Positions 31,368 to 43,703 of a DNA stretch of 64,000 nt are shown piece after piece. The translations under genes were made by a program, and so were the position numbers. The stretch is from Salmonella enterica subsp. arizonae. Lineage in GTDB: Bacteria; Pseudomonadota; Gammaproteobacteria; Enterobacterales; Enterobacteriaceae. How positions within the stretch are numbered: position 1 is the stretch's first letter; each line of letters starts with the position of its first letter. The notes below the pieces were generated by a model that made no database searches, had not been told where the DNA came from, and worked only from the letters and a program-made list of their open reading frames with translations. The stretch is from contig NZ_VXJW01000004.1 of assembly GCF_008692845.1 (NCBI RefSeq), forward strand, positions 186,001-250,000. Reading direction: 5' to 3'.

Positions 31368-31532
31368 ATGAGCAAAAAATCGGCGAAGAAACGTCAGTCC
31401 GTGGTAAAACCTGCCGTACAGAAGGCAATGAGAGCCACTGTGCATCTGGGCTATGAAGAGATGCTAACCGAACTGGAAGCTATCGTGGCAGATGCCGAAG
31501 TCCGGCTGGCAGAAGAAAAGGCCGCCGCCTGA
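31368..31532 (+). CDS. yhaL: Small protein YhaL (54 residues)
   Basis: ATG 31368 follows AAGGAG. The N-terminus is strongly basic (SKKSAKKRQ) and the C-terminal half acidic and helical (YEEMLTELEAIVADAEVRLA). It matches E. coli YhaL in length and C-terminal sequence. Function is unknown. Confidence 0.9.
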   Translation: MSKKSAKKRQSVVKPAVQKAMRATVHLGYEEMLTELEAIVADAEVRLAEEKAAA

Positions 31533-31572
31533 ATATCAGGCCGGATGTCGGCGCGAGCGCCATCTGGCGACA

Positions 31573-31603
31573 CGAATGCCCCGGCCTCCTGCCGGGGCAT
31601 TCG
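31573..31603. terminator. Perfect 13-bp stem between convergent yhaL and cyuA
   Basis: CGAATGCCCCGGC, loop CTCCT, GCCGGGGCATTCG. It serves both directions as a transcript end, though T runs are short. Confidence 0.8.
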
Positions 31604-31606
31604 TTA

Positions 31607-32917
31607 TTAATGCGCTTTACTGGCCATAATCTCGATGATCTGCTTATCTGTCTGCTGCATTGAACGACACGCCAGCGAACACAAGTTCGAAATAGATTCT
31701 TCGACATTGTGCGCCACAATCCCTTCGTTTCCGGTCACCGCCGTATCGTCCAACGCCATCAGCACGGCTTTCCACGCCGCCGACGCGCTGGTGGAGACTT
31801 TCATCGCGCAGCTATTCGAAGCGCCATCGCAAATCATCCCGCTGACATCGCCAATCATACTACTGATAGCCATCGCGATAGTGGCATAATGACCATCTAT
31901 CAGCCACGCCATACCTGCCGCCGCGCCCATCGCCGCCGTGGTTGCCGCGCATAGCGCCGACAAACGCGGAAGCTGATGGTGAATATAGATAGCGCTCAAA
32001 TGCGATAACATTAGCGCGCGCGCCAGACGCTCATCATCTGCGCCGACATGTTCAGCGACCACCATCACCGGCACAGTGGCGGTAATCCCCTGATTGCCGG
32101 AACCGGAGTTGCTCATCGCGGGCAATGTTGCGCCACCCATTCGGGCATCTGACGCTGCGCTGGTACGAATCAAAATCGATGTGGAGAGATCTTTCGCCAG
32201 CAGACCGCGATCGCACTGTTTTGCCAGCGTCGAACCGATATGCAGTCCCCAGGAACCACGCAGTCCCTCCTGCGACAGCGCGCCGTTTAGCCTGGCTGCA
32301 TCCAGAATAAAGCGGATGGCGTCAAAGGGCACCGCATTCACAAATGCCAGAATCTCTTCCAGCGAAGTGTGAGACAGTACCACCAGCGGCGAAGCCTTTT
32401 CTTCTCCCTGCACATTATCGGACTGTGCGAACACCAGGCCCTTGTCGGTTTCTATCCGCACGATGTTCGTATGATCGCCGACGATCGTGACACATGCCCA
32501 GCTATCGCCGCTATAAACTTTCGCCCGTGAAAACAGGATATCGTTACACGGCTCCTGTAACATCACGGCGACATGTCCGGCAGCCAGTAGCGCTTTCGCA
32601 TCGGCAACCGCTTTAGCGGAAGCGTCTTTAAGCACCTCCAGTCCGGCTTTAGCATCGCCGCCCAACGCGCCAAGCGCCGCGGCGATCGGTAGCCCTACCA
32701 TTCCCGTTCCCGGAACGGTAACGCCCATACCATTTTTCATCAGGTTGGGCGAAACCCACGCGTCAATGCGTTCAACTGTACCGTCAAGTTCAGCCGCTGC
32801 CGCCGCTGCCGCCAGCGCCAGTGAAATAGGCTCAGTACATCCCAGCGCTGGTTTTACTTCTTCCTGTACGGCCAGGATAAGTCTCTGCCACAATGGATTT
32901 ATTTTAGATTCAAACAT
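31607..32917 (-). CDS. cyuA: L-cysteine desulfidase
   Basis: Iron-sulfur enzyme that splits L-cysteine to pyruvate, sulfide and ammonia; the main anaerobic cysteine-degrading enzyme. 436 residues from [11 protein letters not shown] at ATG 32917 (AAGG upstream), the E. coli YhaM length. [13 protein letters not shown] near the N-terminus and [16 protein letters not shown] and [14 protein letters not shown] further on are family signatures, with cysteines for the cluster. It follows cyuP on the same strand by 25 bases, forming the cyuPA operon. Confidence 0.96.
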   Translation of the reverse strand: MFESKINPLWQRLILAVQEEVKPALGCTEPISLALAAAAAAAELDGTVERIDAWVSPNLMKNGMGVTVPGTGMVGLPIAAALGALGGDAKAGLEVLKDASAKAVADAKALLAAGHVAVMLQEPCNDILFSRAKVYSGDSWACVTIVGDHTNIVRIETDKGLVFAQSDNVQGEEKASPLVVLSHTSLEEILAFVNAVPFDAIRFILDAARLNGALSQEGLRGSWGLHIGSTLAKQCDRGLLAKDLSTSILIRTSAASDARMGGATLPAMSNSGSGNQGITATVPVMVVAEHVGADDERLARALMLSHLSAIYIHHQLPRLSALCAATTAAMGAAAGMAWLIDGHYATIAMAISSMIGDVSGMICDGASNSCAMKVSTSASAAWKAVLMALDDTAVTGNEGIVAHNVEESISNLCSLACRSMQQTDKQIIEIMASKAH

Positions 32918-32942
32918 AACAACAACCTTAATCTCAGGTATA

Positions 32943-34274
32943 TCAAGAAAATGCCAGGAACGGAGAAACACATAACAGCAGACCGGTAATGATAATAAGG
33001 TACAACGAGGCGCCTTTATATTTGTGCAATGCAGGAACCTTCCAGACCAACCATGCCGGAATTAAACAGCCCACCATACCGAAGATAGGGCTACAAATAG
33101 AGGTAAAGCTCAGTACAGGCGCGTTGAGGACAATAGCGCTCCAGGCCAGCAAAATGGCGAAAAGCATAATGCCGCGCTGTACCAGATTTTCATTGATCTT
33201 CTCTGCGGGCATTTTGCGACGCAGGATATTCATCACAATGCCTTGCGTCGCTTCACGGAATCCTAAGTAAACGCCAAAGAAGGCGGTCATGACGGCAAAG
33301 ATGTTCAGAATTACGCTGACCACTTTGACCCAGCCAGCGCCATCGCCGCTAATAAATTGCGCGGCGATGGCCAGAGCGGAAATGTTCTGCTCGTAAGCTT
33401 TCACCGCTTCGTCATGTCCCATCGCCAGGGTGAAGGAAACCGCATAGAAAAAGACGGTAACGAACAGGATGCCAAACGCGATATTCATGGCGCGCAACGC
33501 TTTATGGCGTGCAACCTCAATGGATTTTTCGCGTGAACGGTAAGATATCACCATTGGGCTTAACGTCTGGATAAACAAAATCGAGGTCAGCGTAAACGGC
33601 AGGGTAATAATGGCGTTTTTAACCAGCAGGGCCATCGGCGGCAGCGCGCCAATGTTATACAAGTGCCACATACCAACCATTGATACGCCCAGCGCCGCCA
33701 CTACCAGTAGTTTGGTCAGTACCATGCCGGTGGAAATTTTGAACAGTAATTTTTCACCGCGTGAGGAAATCGCCACCAGGATGCAGATCAGCACCAGGCC
33801 ATAAAACGGGCTATCGGAGAGTAATCCTTCTGTTACGCCGAAAGTGTGCAGATAAGAAGCGCTGTCGTTAGTAATCGCCGTGGAATAAACGAACATCCAG
33901 ATAACCAGCATCACGAAGTAGAGCGCGCCTAATAAAATACCCCAGTTTTTGCCCAGATAGCCGCTAATTACGCTGGGGTAGTCTTTACATTCCGGGGATT
34001 CCGCCAGCGTATTAATAAACAACCGCTGGAACAGATACATGGCCGGATAACCAATAATAGAAGAGAGTAAAAAGACCCAAAGTCCCATCAGACCGACCTG
34101 GACAGGAAGGAAAACAATTCCTGCGCCGATCGCCATCCCGATACTCATAATGACCCAACCGGTGTCGGTACTGTCAAATTTGATGGCTTCGCGCCATTCG
34201 CTTTCTGTCATCCCTGCCCGACGCGCCGGGGCTGATGCGTCGAGGATTACGCTAGTATTACTTGCCGATTCCAT
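32943..34274 (-). CDS. cyuP: Cysteine/serine importer CyuP (HAAAP family)
   Basis: 443 residues from [19 protein letters not shown] at ATG 34274, matching E. coli YhaO; the longer frame to 34391 is leader. Eleven membrane helices beginning [19 protein letters not shown], the first helix of the hydroxy/aromatic amino acid permease family shared with tdcC. It feeds cysteine to cyuA. Confidence 0.95.
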   Translation of the reverse strand: MESASNTSVILDASAPARRAGMTESEWREAIKFDSTDTGWVIMSIGMAIGAGIVFLPVQVGLMGLWVFLLSSIIGYPAMYLFQRLFINTLAESPECKDYPSVISGYLGKNWGILLGALYFVMLVIWMFVYSTAITNDSASYLHTFGVTEGLLSDSPFYGLVLICILVAISSRGEKLLFKISTGMVLTKLLVVAALGVSMVGMWHLYNIGALPPMALLVKNAIITLPFTLTSILFIQTLSPMVISYRSREKSIEVARHKALRAMNIAFGILFVTVFFYAVSFTLAMGHDEAVKAYEQNISALAIAAQFISGDGAGWVKVVSVILNIFAVMTAFFGVYLGFREATQGIVMNILRRKMPAEKINENLVQRGIMLFAILLAWSAIVLNAPVLSFTSICSPIFGMVGCLIPAWLVWKVPALHKYKGASLYLIIITGLLLCVSPFLAFS

Positions 34275-34502
34275 AAAATTCTCGCTCAATGTGTAGGTAG
34301 AGGTTTTTTTATTTTTCGTGCCGCAACAAGGCGATGTGCAGTACGTGAGGTGCAGGTACTTTCTTGTAGTAAGAAAATCATACGCGCACAATAAGAGAAA
34401 AACTTACCAATCAAACACCTATATTTCCTATGGGTTAAGAATTATTTTCTATTTACCATTCGTTTAATATTGTTATTTTCTCTATTTGAAGAGGATCACA
34501 AC
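34275..34502 (-). promoter_or_regulatory. Leader and regulatory region of cyuPA
   Basis: Holds a palindrome TTTCTT-GTAGT-AAGAAA (34360-34376) and a pair of direct repeats GTGCAGTAC / GTGCAGGTAC (34337-34359). These are candidate binding sites for the cysteine-responsive Lrp-type regulator known for this operon in E. coli; the link is inferred. Confidence 0.45.
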
Positions 34503-34532
34503 AAAAAAGGGCGCATTTTAGTGCGCCCTTTT
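34503..34532 (-). terminator. Terminator of the tdc operon
   Basis: AAAAGGGCGCA stem with TGCGCCCTTTT and, on the minus strand, a T6 tail, about 60 bases beyond the tdcG stop. Confidence 0.9.
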
Positions 34533-34589
34533 CCCATGCTTCTGCCTTGTGTGTTATCCAACAGTCTAATAACACTGCGCTTATCGGGC

Positions 34590-35954
34590 CTACCGACAAA
34601 CGACTTTAATCGCCAGGCCGCCGCGCGACGTCTCGCGGTATTTGTCGTTCATGTCTTTACCGGTTTCATACATGGTTTCAATCACTTTATCGAGCGAAAC
34701 CCGCGGTTCGGAGGTACGGCGTAGCGCCATTCGCGCCGCATTTACCGCTTTAACGGCGTTAATCGCATTACGTTCAATACAGGGGATTTGTACCTGACCC
34801 GCCACCGGGTCACAGGTGAGGCCCAGGTTATGCTCCATCGCGATTTCCGCCGCAATACAGACCTGCGCCGGGCTACCGCCCAGCAGTTCTGTCAGCCCCG
34901 CCGCCGCCATCGAACACGCGACGCCAACCTCGCCCTGACACCCCACTTCCGCGCCGGATATCGAGGCGTTCATCTTGTACAGCGCGCCAATCGCCCCCGC
35001 CGCCAGCAGATAACGGGCGATAGAGTTGGCATTTACCGGACGACGGAATTTGTCGTAATAGGCCAGCACCGCGGGAATAATCCCGCACGCGCCGTTGGTC
35101 GGCGCGGTGACAACCCGCCCCCCCGCCGCGTTCTCTTCGCTCACGGCCAGGGCGAACATGTTAATCCAGTCGATAACGTTCATCGGATCGCGGGAGAGAT
35201 TATCGCTGGAGACCAACAGACGCCGTAACGCTACCGCGCGGCGTGGAACGTTCAGCGGCCCCGGCAGCACGCCCTCAGTATTCATACCACGCTCAATCCC
35301 GGCCGCCATTACCTGCCAGATGCGGGCAAAGCCAGCGTCAATCTGCTCTTTGCTACGTAACGCCAGTTCATTTTTCATCATCAGACCGGAAACCGAGAGT
35401 CCGTGTCTTTCACACAACGACAACAGTTTGCTGGCGGAATGAAAGTCATAAGGCACCGATTTTTCTACGTCGTGCGACTGGCCAAAGCGTTCCTCTTCGA
35501 CAATAAAGCCGCCGCCGATAGAGTAATACGTTTTGTGTAAAAGCGGCATTTGTCCGTTCCAGGCGGTAATACACATGCCGTTTTCATGGCGCGCCAGGGT
35601 TTCAGTGTGAAAGAGAATACTGTCGGCAACGGGAAAATCCACCACATGCGCGCCTCCCGCGACCGGTAAACGGCTGCTGCGGGCAACCTCCTGGATAAAC
35701 GCCGGAATGCTATCAATATTGACGTCCTGCGGCGTATTGCCCGCCAGGCCCATCATAATGGCAGAGTCGGTCGCATGGCCTTTGCCGGTCAGCGACAGCG
35801 ATCCGTAAAGATCAACCTTAATGTGCGTCGTTCGCGGCAGGTCGCCGCTGCCCGCCAGCCGATCGATAAAACATTTTCCTGCATTCATCGGCCCTACGGT
35901 ATGGGAGCTTGAAGGTCCAATGCCAATCTTAAAAATATCAAATGCGCTAATCAT
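34590..35954 (-). CDS. tdcG: L-serine dehydratase (iron-sulfur type) TdcG
   Basis: Converts L-serine to pyruvate and ammonia; oxygen-sensitive 4Fe-4S enzyme. 454 residues. The beta domain starts with IGPSSSHTVGPMNAGKCF; the alpha domain has GGRVVTAPTNGACGIIPAVL, and cluster cysteines in GCQGEVGVACSMAAAG and LTCDPVAGQVQIPCIERNA. Last gene of tdcABCDEG, 69 bases after tdcE. Confidence 0.97.
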   Translation of the reverse strand: MISAFDIFKIGIGPSSSHTVGPMNAGKCFIDRLAGSGDLPRTTHIKVDLYGSLSLTGKGHATDSAIMMGLAGNTPQDVNIDSIPAFIQEVARSSRLPVAGGAHVVDFPVADSILFHTETLARHENGMCITAWNGQMPLLHKTYYSIGGGFIVEEERFGQSHDVEKSVPYDFHSASKLLSLCERHGLSVSGLMMKNELALRSKEQIDAGFARIWQVMAAGIERGMNTEGVLPGPLNVPRRAVALRRLLVSSDNLSRDPMNVIDWINMFALAVSEENAAGGRVVTAPTNGACGIIPAVLAYYDKFRRPVNANSIARYLLAAGAIGALYKMNASISGAEVGCQGEVGVACSMAAAGLTELLGGSPAQVCIAAEIAMEHNLGLTCDPVAGQVQIPCIERNAINAVKAVNAARMALRRTSEPRVSLDKVIETMYETGKDMNDKYRETSRGGLAIKVVCR

Positions 35955-36023
35955 ATCTCCCCCTAAGATTACCGTTCAGTGAAGATCCGTCGCGGGGCGA
36001 TCCACACGATCGCCCCGTTCACG

Positions 36024-38318
36024 TTACATCGCCTGAGTAAAAGTGCGCGAAATAACGTCCTGTTGCTGCTCACGAGTCAGCGCATTGAAGCGCACGGCAT
36101 AGCCGGAAACGCGGATCGTCAGGTTCGGGTAGTTTTCCGGATGTTCAATCGCATCCAGCAACATTTCACGGTTCATTACATTAACGTTCAGATGCTGCCC
36201 CCCTTCCACCTGTGCTTCATGATGGAAATAGCCGTCCAGTAGGCCGACAAGATTGGTTTTCCGCACGTCATCTTCTTTCCCAAGCGCCGCTGGCACAATC
36301 GAGAAGGTGTACGAAATACCGTCTTTAGCGTAGGTAAACGGCAGTTTCGCCACCGACGTCAGCGAGGCTACCGCTCCTTTACGGTCACGACCGTGCATCG
36401 GGTTCGCCCCTGGCGCGAACGGCGTCCCGGCGCGGCGTCCATCCGGCGTATTGCCGGTCTTCTGCCCGTACACGACGTTCGAGGTGATGGTCAAAATGGA
36501 CTGCGTCGGCACCGCATGGCGATACGTCGGCAACACGCTAATTTTTTGCATAAAGCGTTTCACCAGGTCGCAGGCGATGCTGTCCACGCGCTCATCGTTA
36601 TTACCATACTGCGGATACTCGCCTTCAATAGCGAAGTCGATGGCAAGGCCGTTTTCGTCGCGAATCGGCTTAACGCGAGCATACTTGATGGCGGACAGAG
36701 AATCCGCCGCTACCGACAGTCCGGCAATACCGCACGCCATCGTCCTATATACATCACGGTCGTGCAGCGCCATCAGCGAAGCTTCATAGCTGTACTTATC
36801 GTGCATGTAGTGAATGATGTTCAGCGCGCTGATGTACTGCACCGCCAGCCAGTCCATAAAATGGTCGAGGCTTTCTATTACCGTGTCGTAATCCAGTACC
36901 TCATCCGTTAATGGCGCGGTTTTCGGCCCGACCTGGATTTTCAGCTTCTCGTCAACGCCGCCATTGATGGCGTACAGCAACGTTTTGGCGAGGTTAGCCC
37001 GCGCACCGAAGAACTGCATCTGCTTACCGATGACCATTGGGCTGACGCAGCAGGCGATAGCGTAATCGTCGCTGTTAAAGTCGGTACGCATTAAATCGTC
37101 GTTTTCATACTGCAAAGATGAAGTCACGATGGAGACCTGCGCCGCATATTTTTTGAATGCCACTGGCAGCGCTTCAGACCACAGTATGGTCAGGTTAGGC
37201 TCCGGCGCTGGCCCCATCGTGTGCAGGGTATGCAGATAACGGAAGGCGTTTTTGGTCACCAACGTGCGACCGTCCAGCCCCATACCGCCAATTACCTCCG
37301 TCGCCCAGATCGGATCGCCGGAAAAGAGCGAGTCAAATTCCGGCGTGCGCAGGAAGCGTACCATGCGGATCTTCATGATGAAATGGTCGATCAGCTCCTG
37401 CGCCTGCTGCTCCGTCAGGAGGCCCGCGTTGAAATCGCGTTCAATGTAGATATCCAGGAACGACGCGGTTCGCCCCAGCGACATTGCGCCGCCATTCTGC
37501 GACTTTACCGCCGCCAGATAGGCAAAGTAGAGCCACTGTACAGCCTCCTGCGCGTTTCGCGCCGGACGGGAGATATCGTAGCCGTATTTCGCGGCCATCT
37601 CCTGCATTTGCAGCAGCGCGCGACGGTGCTCCGCCAGCTCCTCACGCAGGCGAAGCGTCGCCTCAAGATTTTGTCCCCACTCCAGATTCGACTGCAGGTC
37701 GGCGAATTGCAGCTCGCGTTCGCGCACCAGATAACGGATGCCATACAGCGCGACGCGGCGATAATCGCCAATAATGCGCCCGCGACCATAACCATCCGGC
37801 AAACCGGTTAATACACCGGATTTACGGCAGCGCAGCATATCCGGCGAGTAAACATCGAATACGCCCTGATTATGGGTTTTCCGCAGGTCGGTAAAGGTAT
37901 ATTCAAAATCGGCGTCCATTTCGCGGCCATAGGCATGGAATGAACTTTTGATCATATTAACGCCGCCAAACGGATGCAAAGCGCGTTTAAGCGGCTTATC
38001 CGTTTGTAAACCGACGATTTTTTCCAGGTCTTTTTCAATATATCCCGCATCGTGGGCGGTAATCGTCGTCGCGATGTTGGTATCGAAATCCACCGGCGCA
38101 TGGGTCGCGTTCTCGATACGTATTCCCGCCATCACCTTTTCCCACAACGCCGTGGTCGCTGGCGTCGCATCGGCGAGAAAAGATTCATCCCCCTCATAAG
38201 GCGTATAGTTATGCTGAATAAAATCACGGACATTAATTTCTTCTTTCCAGTCCGTACCTTTAAAATCACGCCATGCTTCGGCATACAGCATATCGCTGGT
38301 ATCGATATTTACCTTCAT
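36024..38318 (-). CDS. tdcE: 2-ketobutyrate/pyruvate formate-lyase TdcE
   Basis: Glycyl-radical enzyme that cleaves 2-ketobutyrate to propionyl-CoA and formate anaerobically. 764 residues from ATG 38318; a TTG one codon earlier is not needed. Active-site cysteine pair in [15 protein letters not shown] and the radical glycine in [12 protein letters not shown] about 30 residues from the C-terminus are intact. It needs a PFL-activating enzyme encoded elsewhere. Confidence 0.97.
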   Translation of the reverse strand: MKVNIDTSDMLYAEAWRDFKGTDWKEEINVRDFIQHNYTPYEGDESFLADATPATTALWEKVMAGIRIENATHAPVDFDTNIATTITAHDAGYIEKDLEKIVGLQTDKPLKRALHPFGGVNMIKSSFHAYGREMDADFEYTFTDLRKTHNQGVFDVYSPDMLRCRKSGVLTGLPDGYGRGRIIGDYRRVALYGIRYLVRERELQFADLQSNLEWGQNLEATLRLREELAEHRRALLQMQEMAAKYGYDISRPARNAQEAVQWLYFAYLAAVKSQNGGAMSLGRTASFLDIYIERDFNAGLLTEQQAQELIDHFIMKIRMVRFLRTPEFDSLFSGDPIWATEVIGGMGLDGRTLVTKNAFRYLHTLHTMGPAPEPNLTILWSEALPVAFKKYAAQVSIVTSSLQYENDDLMRTDFNSDDYAIACCVSPMVIGKQMQFFGARANLAKTLLYAINGGVDEKLKIQVGPKTAPLTDEVLDYDTVIESLDHFMDWLAVQYISALNIIHYMHDKYSYEASLMALHDRDVYRTMACGIAGLSVAADSLSAIKYARVKPIRDENGLAIDFAIEGEYPQYGNNDERVDSIACDLVKRFMQKISVLPTYRHAVPTQSILTITSNVVYGQKTGNTPDGRRAGTPFAPGANPMHGRDRKGAVASLTSVAKLPFTYAKDGISYTFSIVPAALGKEDDVRKTNLVGLLDGYFHHEAQVEGGQHLNVNVMNREMLLDAIEHPENYPNLTIRVSGYAVRFNALTREQQQDVISRTFTQAM

Positions 38319-38351
38319 CAAAAATAATCTCTCTACAGAACAACCGTTAAG

Positions 38352-39560
38352 TTATGCAAATTCCACTGGTGCTTTCACGTTGCCTAAATGAATGGCATCA
38401 AGGGCAATCATTTTCTCTTCATTTGTGGGAATAACAGCGCAAATAACCTGAGAAGGGTTAGCGGAAATAATACGCTCGCCGTGATAATTCGGCTGCTTAT
38501 TCATTTCAACGTCTAACGTAAGCCCCAGTACGCCCAAATGTTCAATTACCAACTGGCGAATTAATACTGAATTTTCACCAATACCGCCGGTAAAAATAAT
38601 GCCATCCAGCCGATGTAACGATGCCGCGTGTCCGGCAATATGACGGGCGATACGGTGGACAAACGTTTTTATCGCTAACCGGGCGCGCTCATGTCCTTCG
38701 TGCCAGGCTTTTTCCAGGACTCTAAGGTCGGATGACAACCCGGAGATGCCGAGCAAACCGGACTCTTTATTCACCACACGCTCCAGATCGCTCAACGTCT
38801 GCCCGGTTTCGTTGGCTACCCACGCCATCGCGCCGAAATCAACGTCGCCGCTGCGAGTGCCCATCATCAGCCCCTCAAGCGGCGTCATCCCCATTGAGGT
38901 ATCCACGCTCTGACCATTGCGTACCGCGCAGATAGACGCCCCATTGCCCAGATGCGCGACAATCAGACCCGAATTTTTTTCATCCAGGCCAAGCAGTTCA
39001 TGCGCGCGCTGCGAAACATAGCGATGCGACGTACCGTGAAAGCCATAGCGACGCACGCCGAGCCTGGCAAAATAGTCCCACGGCAATCCGTACAAATAGG
39101 CTTCCGGCGCCAGCGTCTGGTGGAAACTGGTATCAAATACCGCGACCTGGCGCACGCCCGGAAAAAGATGCCGCGCAGCGTCAATACCGCTTAAATTAGC
39201 GTAATTATGTAACGGCGCTAAAGGCGATACCTGGCGAATATTATCGATAACCTCATCGGTAATAATAACGGACTGCGTAAATAGATCTCCACCATGCGCG
39301 ATACGGTGGCCAATTAATGCCACGCTATCCGTTAAATCACGTTTTTCCAGCTCAAAAGCAATAGCCTGTAACGCGCCCTCATAATTAGGGTGCGCCAGGT
39401 TTAACGGCTTATCACCATTAATGGATAAAAAGGCGTTTTCAGTATTAATTCCATCTGCTATTCCCGCTATTAAAAGATCACAGGTAGCGACATCAAGTAC
39501 CGAGAATTTAATAGAAGATGATCCGCAATTAATGACCAGAACGACCGGAAATTCATTCAT
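38352..39560 (-). CDS. tdcD: Propionate kinase TdcD
   Basis: 402 residues, acetokinase family. It transfers phosphate from propionyl phosphate to ADP, the ATP-yielding last step of threonine fermentation. Opens [15 protein letters not shown]. Substrate and nucleotide motifs [23 protein letters not shown] and FTGGIGENS are all present. It lies 33 bases upstream of tdcE. Confidence 0.97.
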   Translation of the reverse strand: MNEFPVVLVINCGSSSIKFSVLDVATCDLLIAGIADGINTENAFLSINGDKPLNLAHPNYEGALQAIAFELEKRDLTDSVALIGHRIAHGGDLFTQSVIITDEVIDNIRQVSPLAPLHNYANLSGIDAARHLFPGVRQVAVFDTSFHQTLAPEAYLYGLPWDYFARLGVRRYGFHGTSHRYVSQRAHELLGLDEKNSGLIVAHLGNGASICAVRNGQSVDTSMGMTPLEGLMMGTRSGDVDFGAMAWVANETGQTLSDLERVVNKESGLLGISGLSSDLRVLEKAWHEGHERARLAIKTFVHRIARHIAGHAASLHRLDGIIFTGGIGENSVLIRQLVIEHLGVLGLTLDVEMNKQPNYHGERIISANPSQVICAVIPTNEEKMIALDAIHLGNVKAPVEFA

Positions 39561-39626
39561 GTAGTGACTCCGTCGATGTCAGACTGCGTCCGCGCCCTAT
39601 GGCGGAACGCTGTCTGAACGTGAGGA

Positions 39627-40961
<1,335 letters not shown>

Positions 40962-40978
40962 CTATCCTCACGAAAAGA

Positions 40979-41968
40979 TTAAGCGTCAACTAAACCCGTA
41001 ATTTGTGATACACGAGAAAGATCGATATTGCCGCCAGAAATAATACTGACCGTTTTTCTGTTCTGAATATGGCTATCTAATTTCCCGCTTAATAATGCAG
41101 CGCAAGCCAGTGCGCCAGCACCTTCAGTAATAACCTTATTGCGCTGAATTAAGGCGATCATACTGTTACGAATTTCATCTTCGCTGACCAGGACAATGTC
41201 ATCCACTAATTCACGAACGATTTCATATGTTAAATTACCCGGGCGGGAGACATCACAACCATCCGCCAGGGTGCCGGTCGTTCGATGCGTGGTTATTTCG
41301 CCAGCGTAATAAGACGCCGCCATACCGTGAACATTTTCAGACTGGACGCCGATAACATTAATGGTGGGGTTAATCGATTTAATCGCAATGGCAATACCTG
41401 CAATTAAACCACCGCCGCCAACAGGCACGATGACATTATCGACATCATACAGATCTTCCATAATTTCCAGACCAATAGTGCCCTGTCCGGCAATGACTTT
41501 CGGATCGTCGTAAGGCGGAATAAATATCCGGCCTTCAGTTTCGACAATTTCACTCACCTTAGCAATGGTGTCATTGAAGTTGTCGCCGTGGAGCACGACT
41601 TCCGCCGAATAATCACAGGTGGCCGCTACTTTAGACTTTGGCGCGCCCTTTGGCATCACCACCTTGCCGTCAATACCAAGCATTGCGCAAGAAAGCGAAA
41701 CGCCCTGCGCATGGTTACCCGCGGAACAGGCCACAACGCCTTTACGTTTTTCAGCCTCCGTTAACGAACTAAGTTTGTTAAAAGCGCCACGAATTTTAAA
41801 TGAGCCCGTACGCTGCATATTTTCAAACTTGAGAAATATTTCGCCTTTGCAACGTTCACTAAAATAGTTAGAGCGAGGCATCCCTGTTTTATATATCTTC
41901 CCTGCCAGTCTTTTCTTCGCGTCGAGGATATCTTCAATTGCAACCGGGAGATCGTATGTAATGTGCAT
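40979..41968 (-). CDS. tdcB: Catabolic threonine dehydratase TdcB
   Basis: 329 residues. PLP enzyme making 2-ketobutyrate and ammonia from L-threonine, allosterically activated by AMP. PLP lysine in [13 protein letters not shown] near residue 58. Phosphate loop [10 protein letters not shown]. There is no C-terminal ACT domain, as expected for the catabolic rather than biosynthetic form. Confidence 0.97.
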   Translation of the reverse strand: MHITYDLPVAIEDILDAKKRLAGKIYKTGMPRSNYFSERCKGEIFLKFENMQRTGSFKIRGAFNKLSSLTEAEKRKGVVACSAGNHAQGVSLSCAMLGIDGKVVMPKGAPKSKVAATCDYSAEVVLHGDNFNDTIAKVSEIVETEGRIFIPPYDDPKVIAGQGTIGLEIMEDLYDVDNVIVPVGGGGLIAGIAIAIKSINPTINVIGVQSENVHGMAASYYAGEITTHRTTGTLADGCDVSRPGNLTYEIVRELVDDIVLVSEDEIRNSMIALIQRNKVITEGAGALACAALLSGKLDSHIQNRKTVSIISGGNIDLSRVSQITGLVDA

Positions 41969-42063
41969 TATAACCTCTTAACCTGGGTATTAAAAATAAG
42001 TTACCGTTGCCCACTGTTCAAAAAACAGATGGCGTCCATTTCGCTAAATATGTTTATTCCATA

Positions 42064-43002
42064 TCATTCAATTTCTATTAACTGCCTGCGTCTGCATCCA
42101 TTATATGATGAATATTGTTTAGCCAATTCTACTAATACTGAAGCGGCTTTTTTGATACGATAATTTTTAGACCATACCGCCGCATAACGTGCGACGGGTA
42201 ACGTGTCTTTTATTGGTATCGTGATAAATTGATTAGAGCCAAAAGGCGTGGTCATATCGCAGGGAATCACAGTTAAGAAATCAGCATTGAGAACAAGATT
42301 ATATATTGTGACGACGGAATCTGTTTTAACAATGTTTTCGATGCTGATGCCATTTCGTTGTAGAGTGGTGAGTAATTCGCTGTAGTAGCCCATATTCGTT
42401 TGCGGCAACACCCACTGTTCGTCTTTTAACGATTCCAGTGTGATGGTGCCGGTGCATGTTCGGGACTTGCTGGCCACCAGGACAAACTCTGATTCAAACA
42501 GCGGCTCTACATGCAGATCCTGTAACTGCATTTCACTACTGAGCGTACCGATAGCAAAGTCCAGCCGCCCGTCGCGCAGGGCCGGCAGGAATGAAGAGAG
42601 CTGGGCTTCGTACATGGATACCTGCGCTTTTGGAAATACCTCTTTGAACTTATGAATCATATCGGACATGAAGGTAAAACCAATCAGCGAAGGAAAACCA
42701 AACGAGACGTCAACGACGGTATTGCACGTCATGCTGTTCATCTCGTTGATCATATTTTTCATTTCACGAGTGATAGATTTAGACCAGGAGAGCAGCACCT
42801 GCCCCGCTTCAGTCAACGTAACGCCGGTATTTTTACGTACAATTAACTCAACGCCGAAATAAGCCTCAACGTCGCTAATGATTTTACTAACTGCGGGCTG
42901 GGTTAACCCTAACGATTTTGCGGCAGAACCGATAGAACCACTTTTAATGACTTCCTGAAAGACCACCAGATGCTGTGTTTTAGGGAGAACAAGTGTATTC
43001 AT
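42064..43002 (-). CDS. tdcA: LysR-family activator of the tdc operon, TdcA
   Basis: 312 residues. N-terminal winged helix with LVVFQEVIKSGSIGSAAKSL and GLTQPAVSKIISDVEAYFG. First gene of the operon it activates. In E. coli the operon also needs CRP and IHF. Confidence 0.97.
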   Translation of the reverse strand: MNTLVLPKTQHLVVFQEVIKSGSIGSAAKSLGLTQPAVSKIISDVEAYFGVELIVRKNTGVTLTEAGQVLLSWSKSITREMKNMINEMNSMTCNTVVDVSFGFPSLIGFTFMSDMIHKFKEVFPKAQVSMYEAQLSSFLPALRDGRLDFAIGTLSSEMQLQDLHVEPLFESEFVLVASKSRTCTGTITLESLKDEQWVLPQTNMGYYSELLTTLQRNGISIENIVKTDSVVTIYNLVLNADFLTVIPCDMTTPFGSNQFITIPIKDTLPVARYAAVWSKNYRIKKAASVLVELAKQYSSYNGCRRRQLIEIE

Positions 43003-43066
43003 ATCTACCGCTCTAAAATAATATTGTGAACGGTATGAAGTGTAGCAAATTAAATCTTAGCGGTTA

Positions 43067-43082
43067 TGTGCTACCACTCACA
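43067..43082 (-). promoter_or_regulatory. CRP site upstream of tdcA
   Basis: TGTGC-TACCAC-TCACA differs from TGTGA-N6-TCACA at one base and lies 65 bases upstream of the tdcA start. CRP activation of tdc is well established in E. coli. Confidence 0.85.
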
Positions 43083-43703
43083 AATTAACTTACCACAATT
43101 TTTACAAGGTTATTGCTAAATACAAAAGCCATTTAATTTCAAATTGTTAACAAAGACAAACAGTAATTCAGTCTGATTTTAGTCAAAAAATATGGCAGAA
43201 ATAACGATATATTATGGCGATAACCACCCGATTTCCCCCCCTATTTCCAGCACCTCATGAAGACGATATTTCAAGCAATTACGGGCTATTTTATAGACAA
43301 TTCCAATGTTAAATTTAAAGCGTAACTTATCAAAATTAAGTATAAGTAGGATATAAATTCGCTTAAAAAACGTTACGCATCACATTTTTTTACCTTATTT
43401 GTTTTCAAAGAAACATTTAATAAAATTTTAACCAAACTATCTCACACATTTAATTTTCATTTACAACAAATGATTTACACTATTTTTTTGCTATTTTTCA
43501 GAATGTAATTTTATGAAAGAAATCGATTGCTTTTCACTTTTCCTGGAAAGATCGACACCGATAGCGTTTTGTGCTATTCATCACAGAACGGAAAATATTA
43601 TATCACTACAACCGCTAATTAATTGCCGGATAGCGACGCGAGCGTCTTATCCAACCTCTATACAAGGCTTTGCAGGATTGATAAACAAAACCCCGCCGAA
43701 GCG
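43083..43703. other. AT-rich region between tdcA and the IS10-like insertion
   Basis: About 620 bases. The first 420 are very AT-rich tdc upstream DNA with room for IHF sites; no tdcR-like gene was recognised. A REP-like hairpin lies at 43623-43651 (GCCGGATAGC, GACGC-GA-GCGTC, TTATCC). The last bases, 43686-43703, are the displaced 3' half of the rnpB terminator. Confidence 0.6.
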
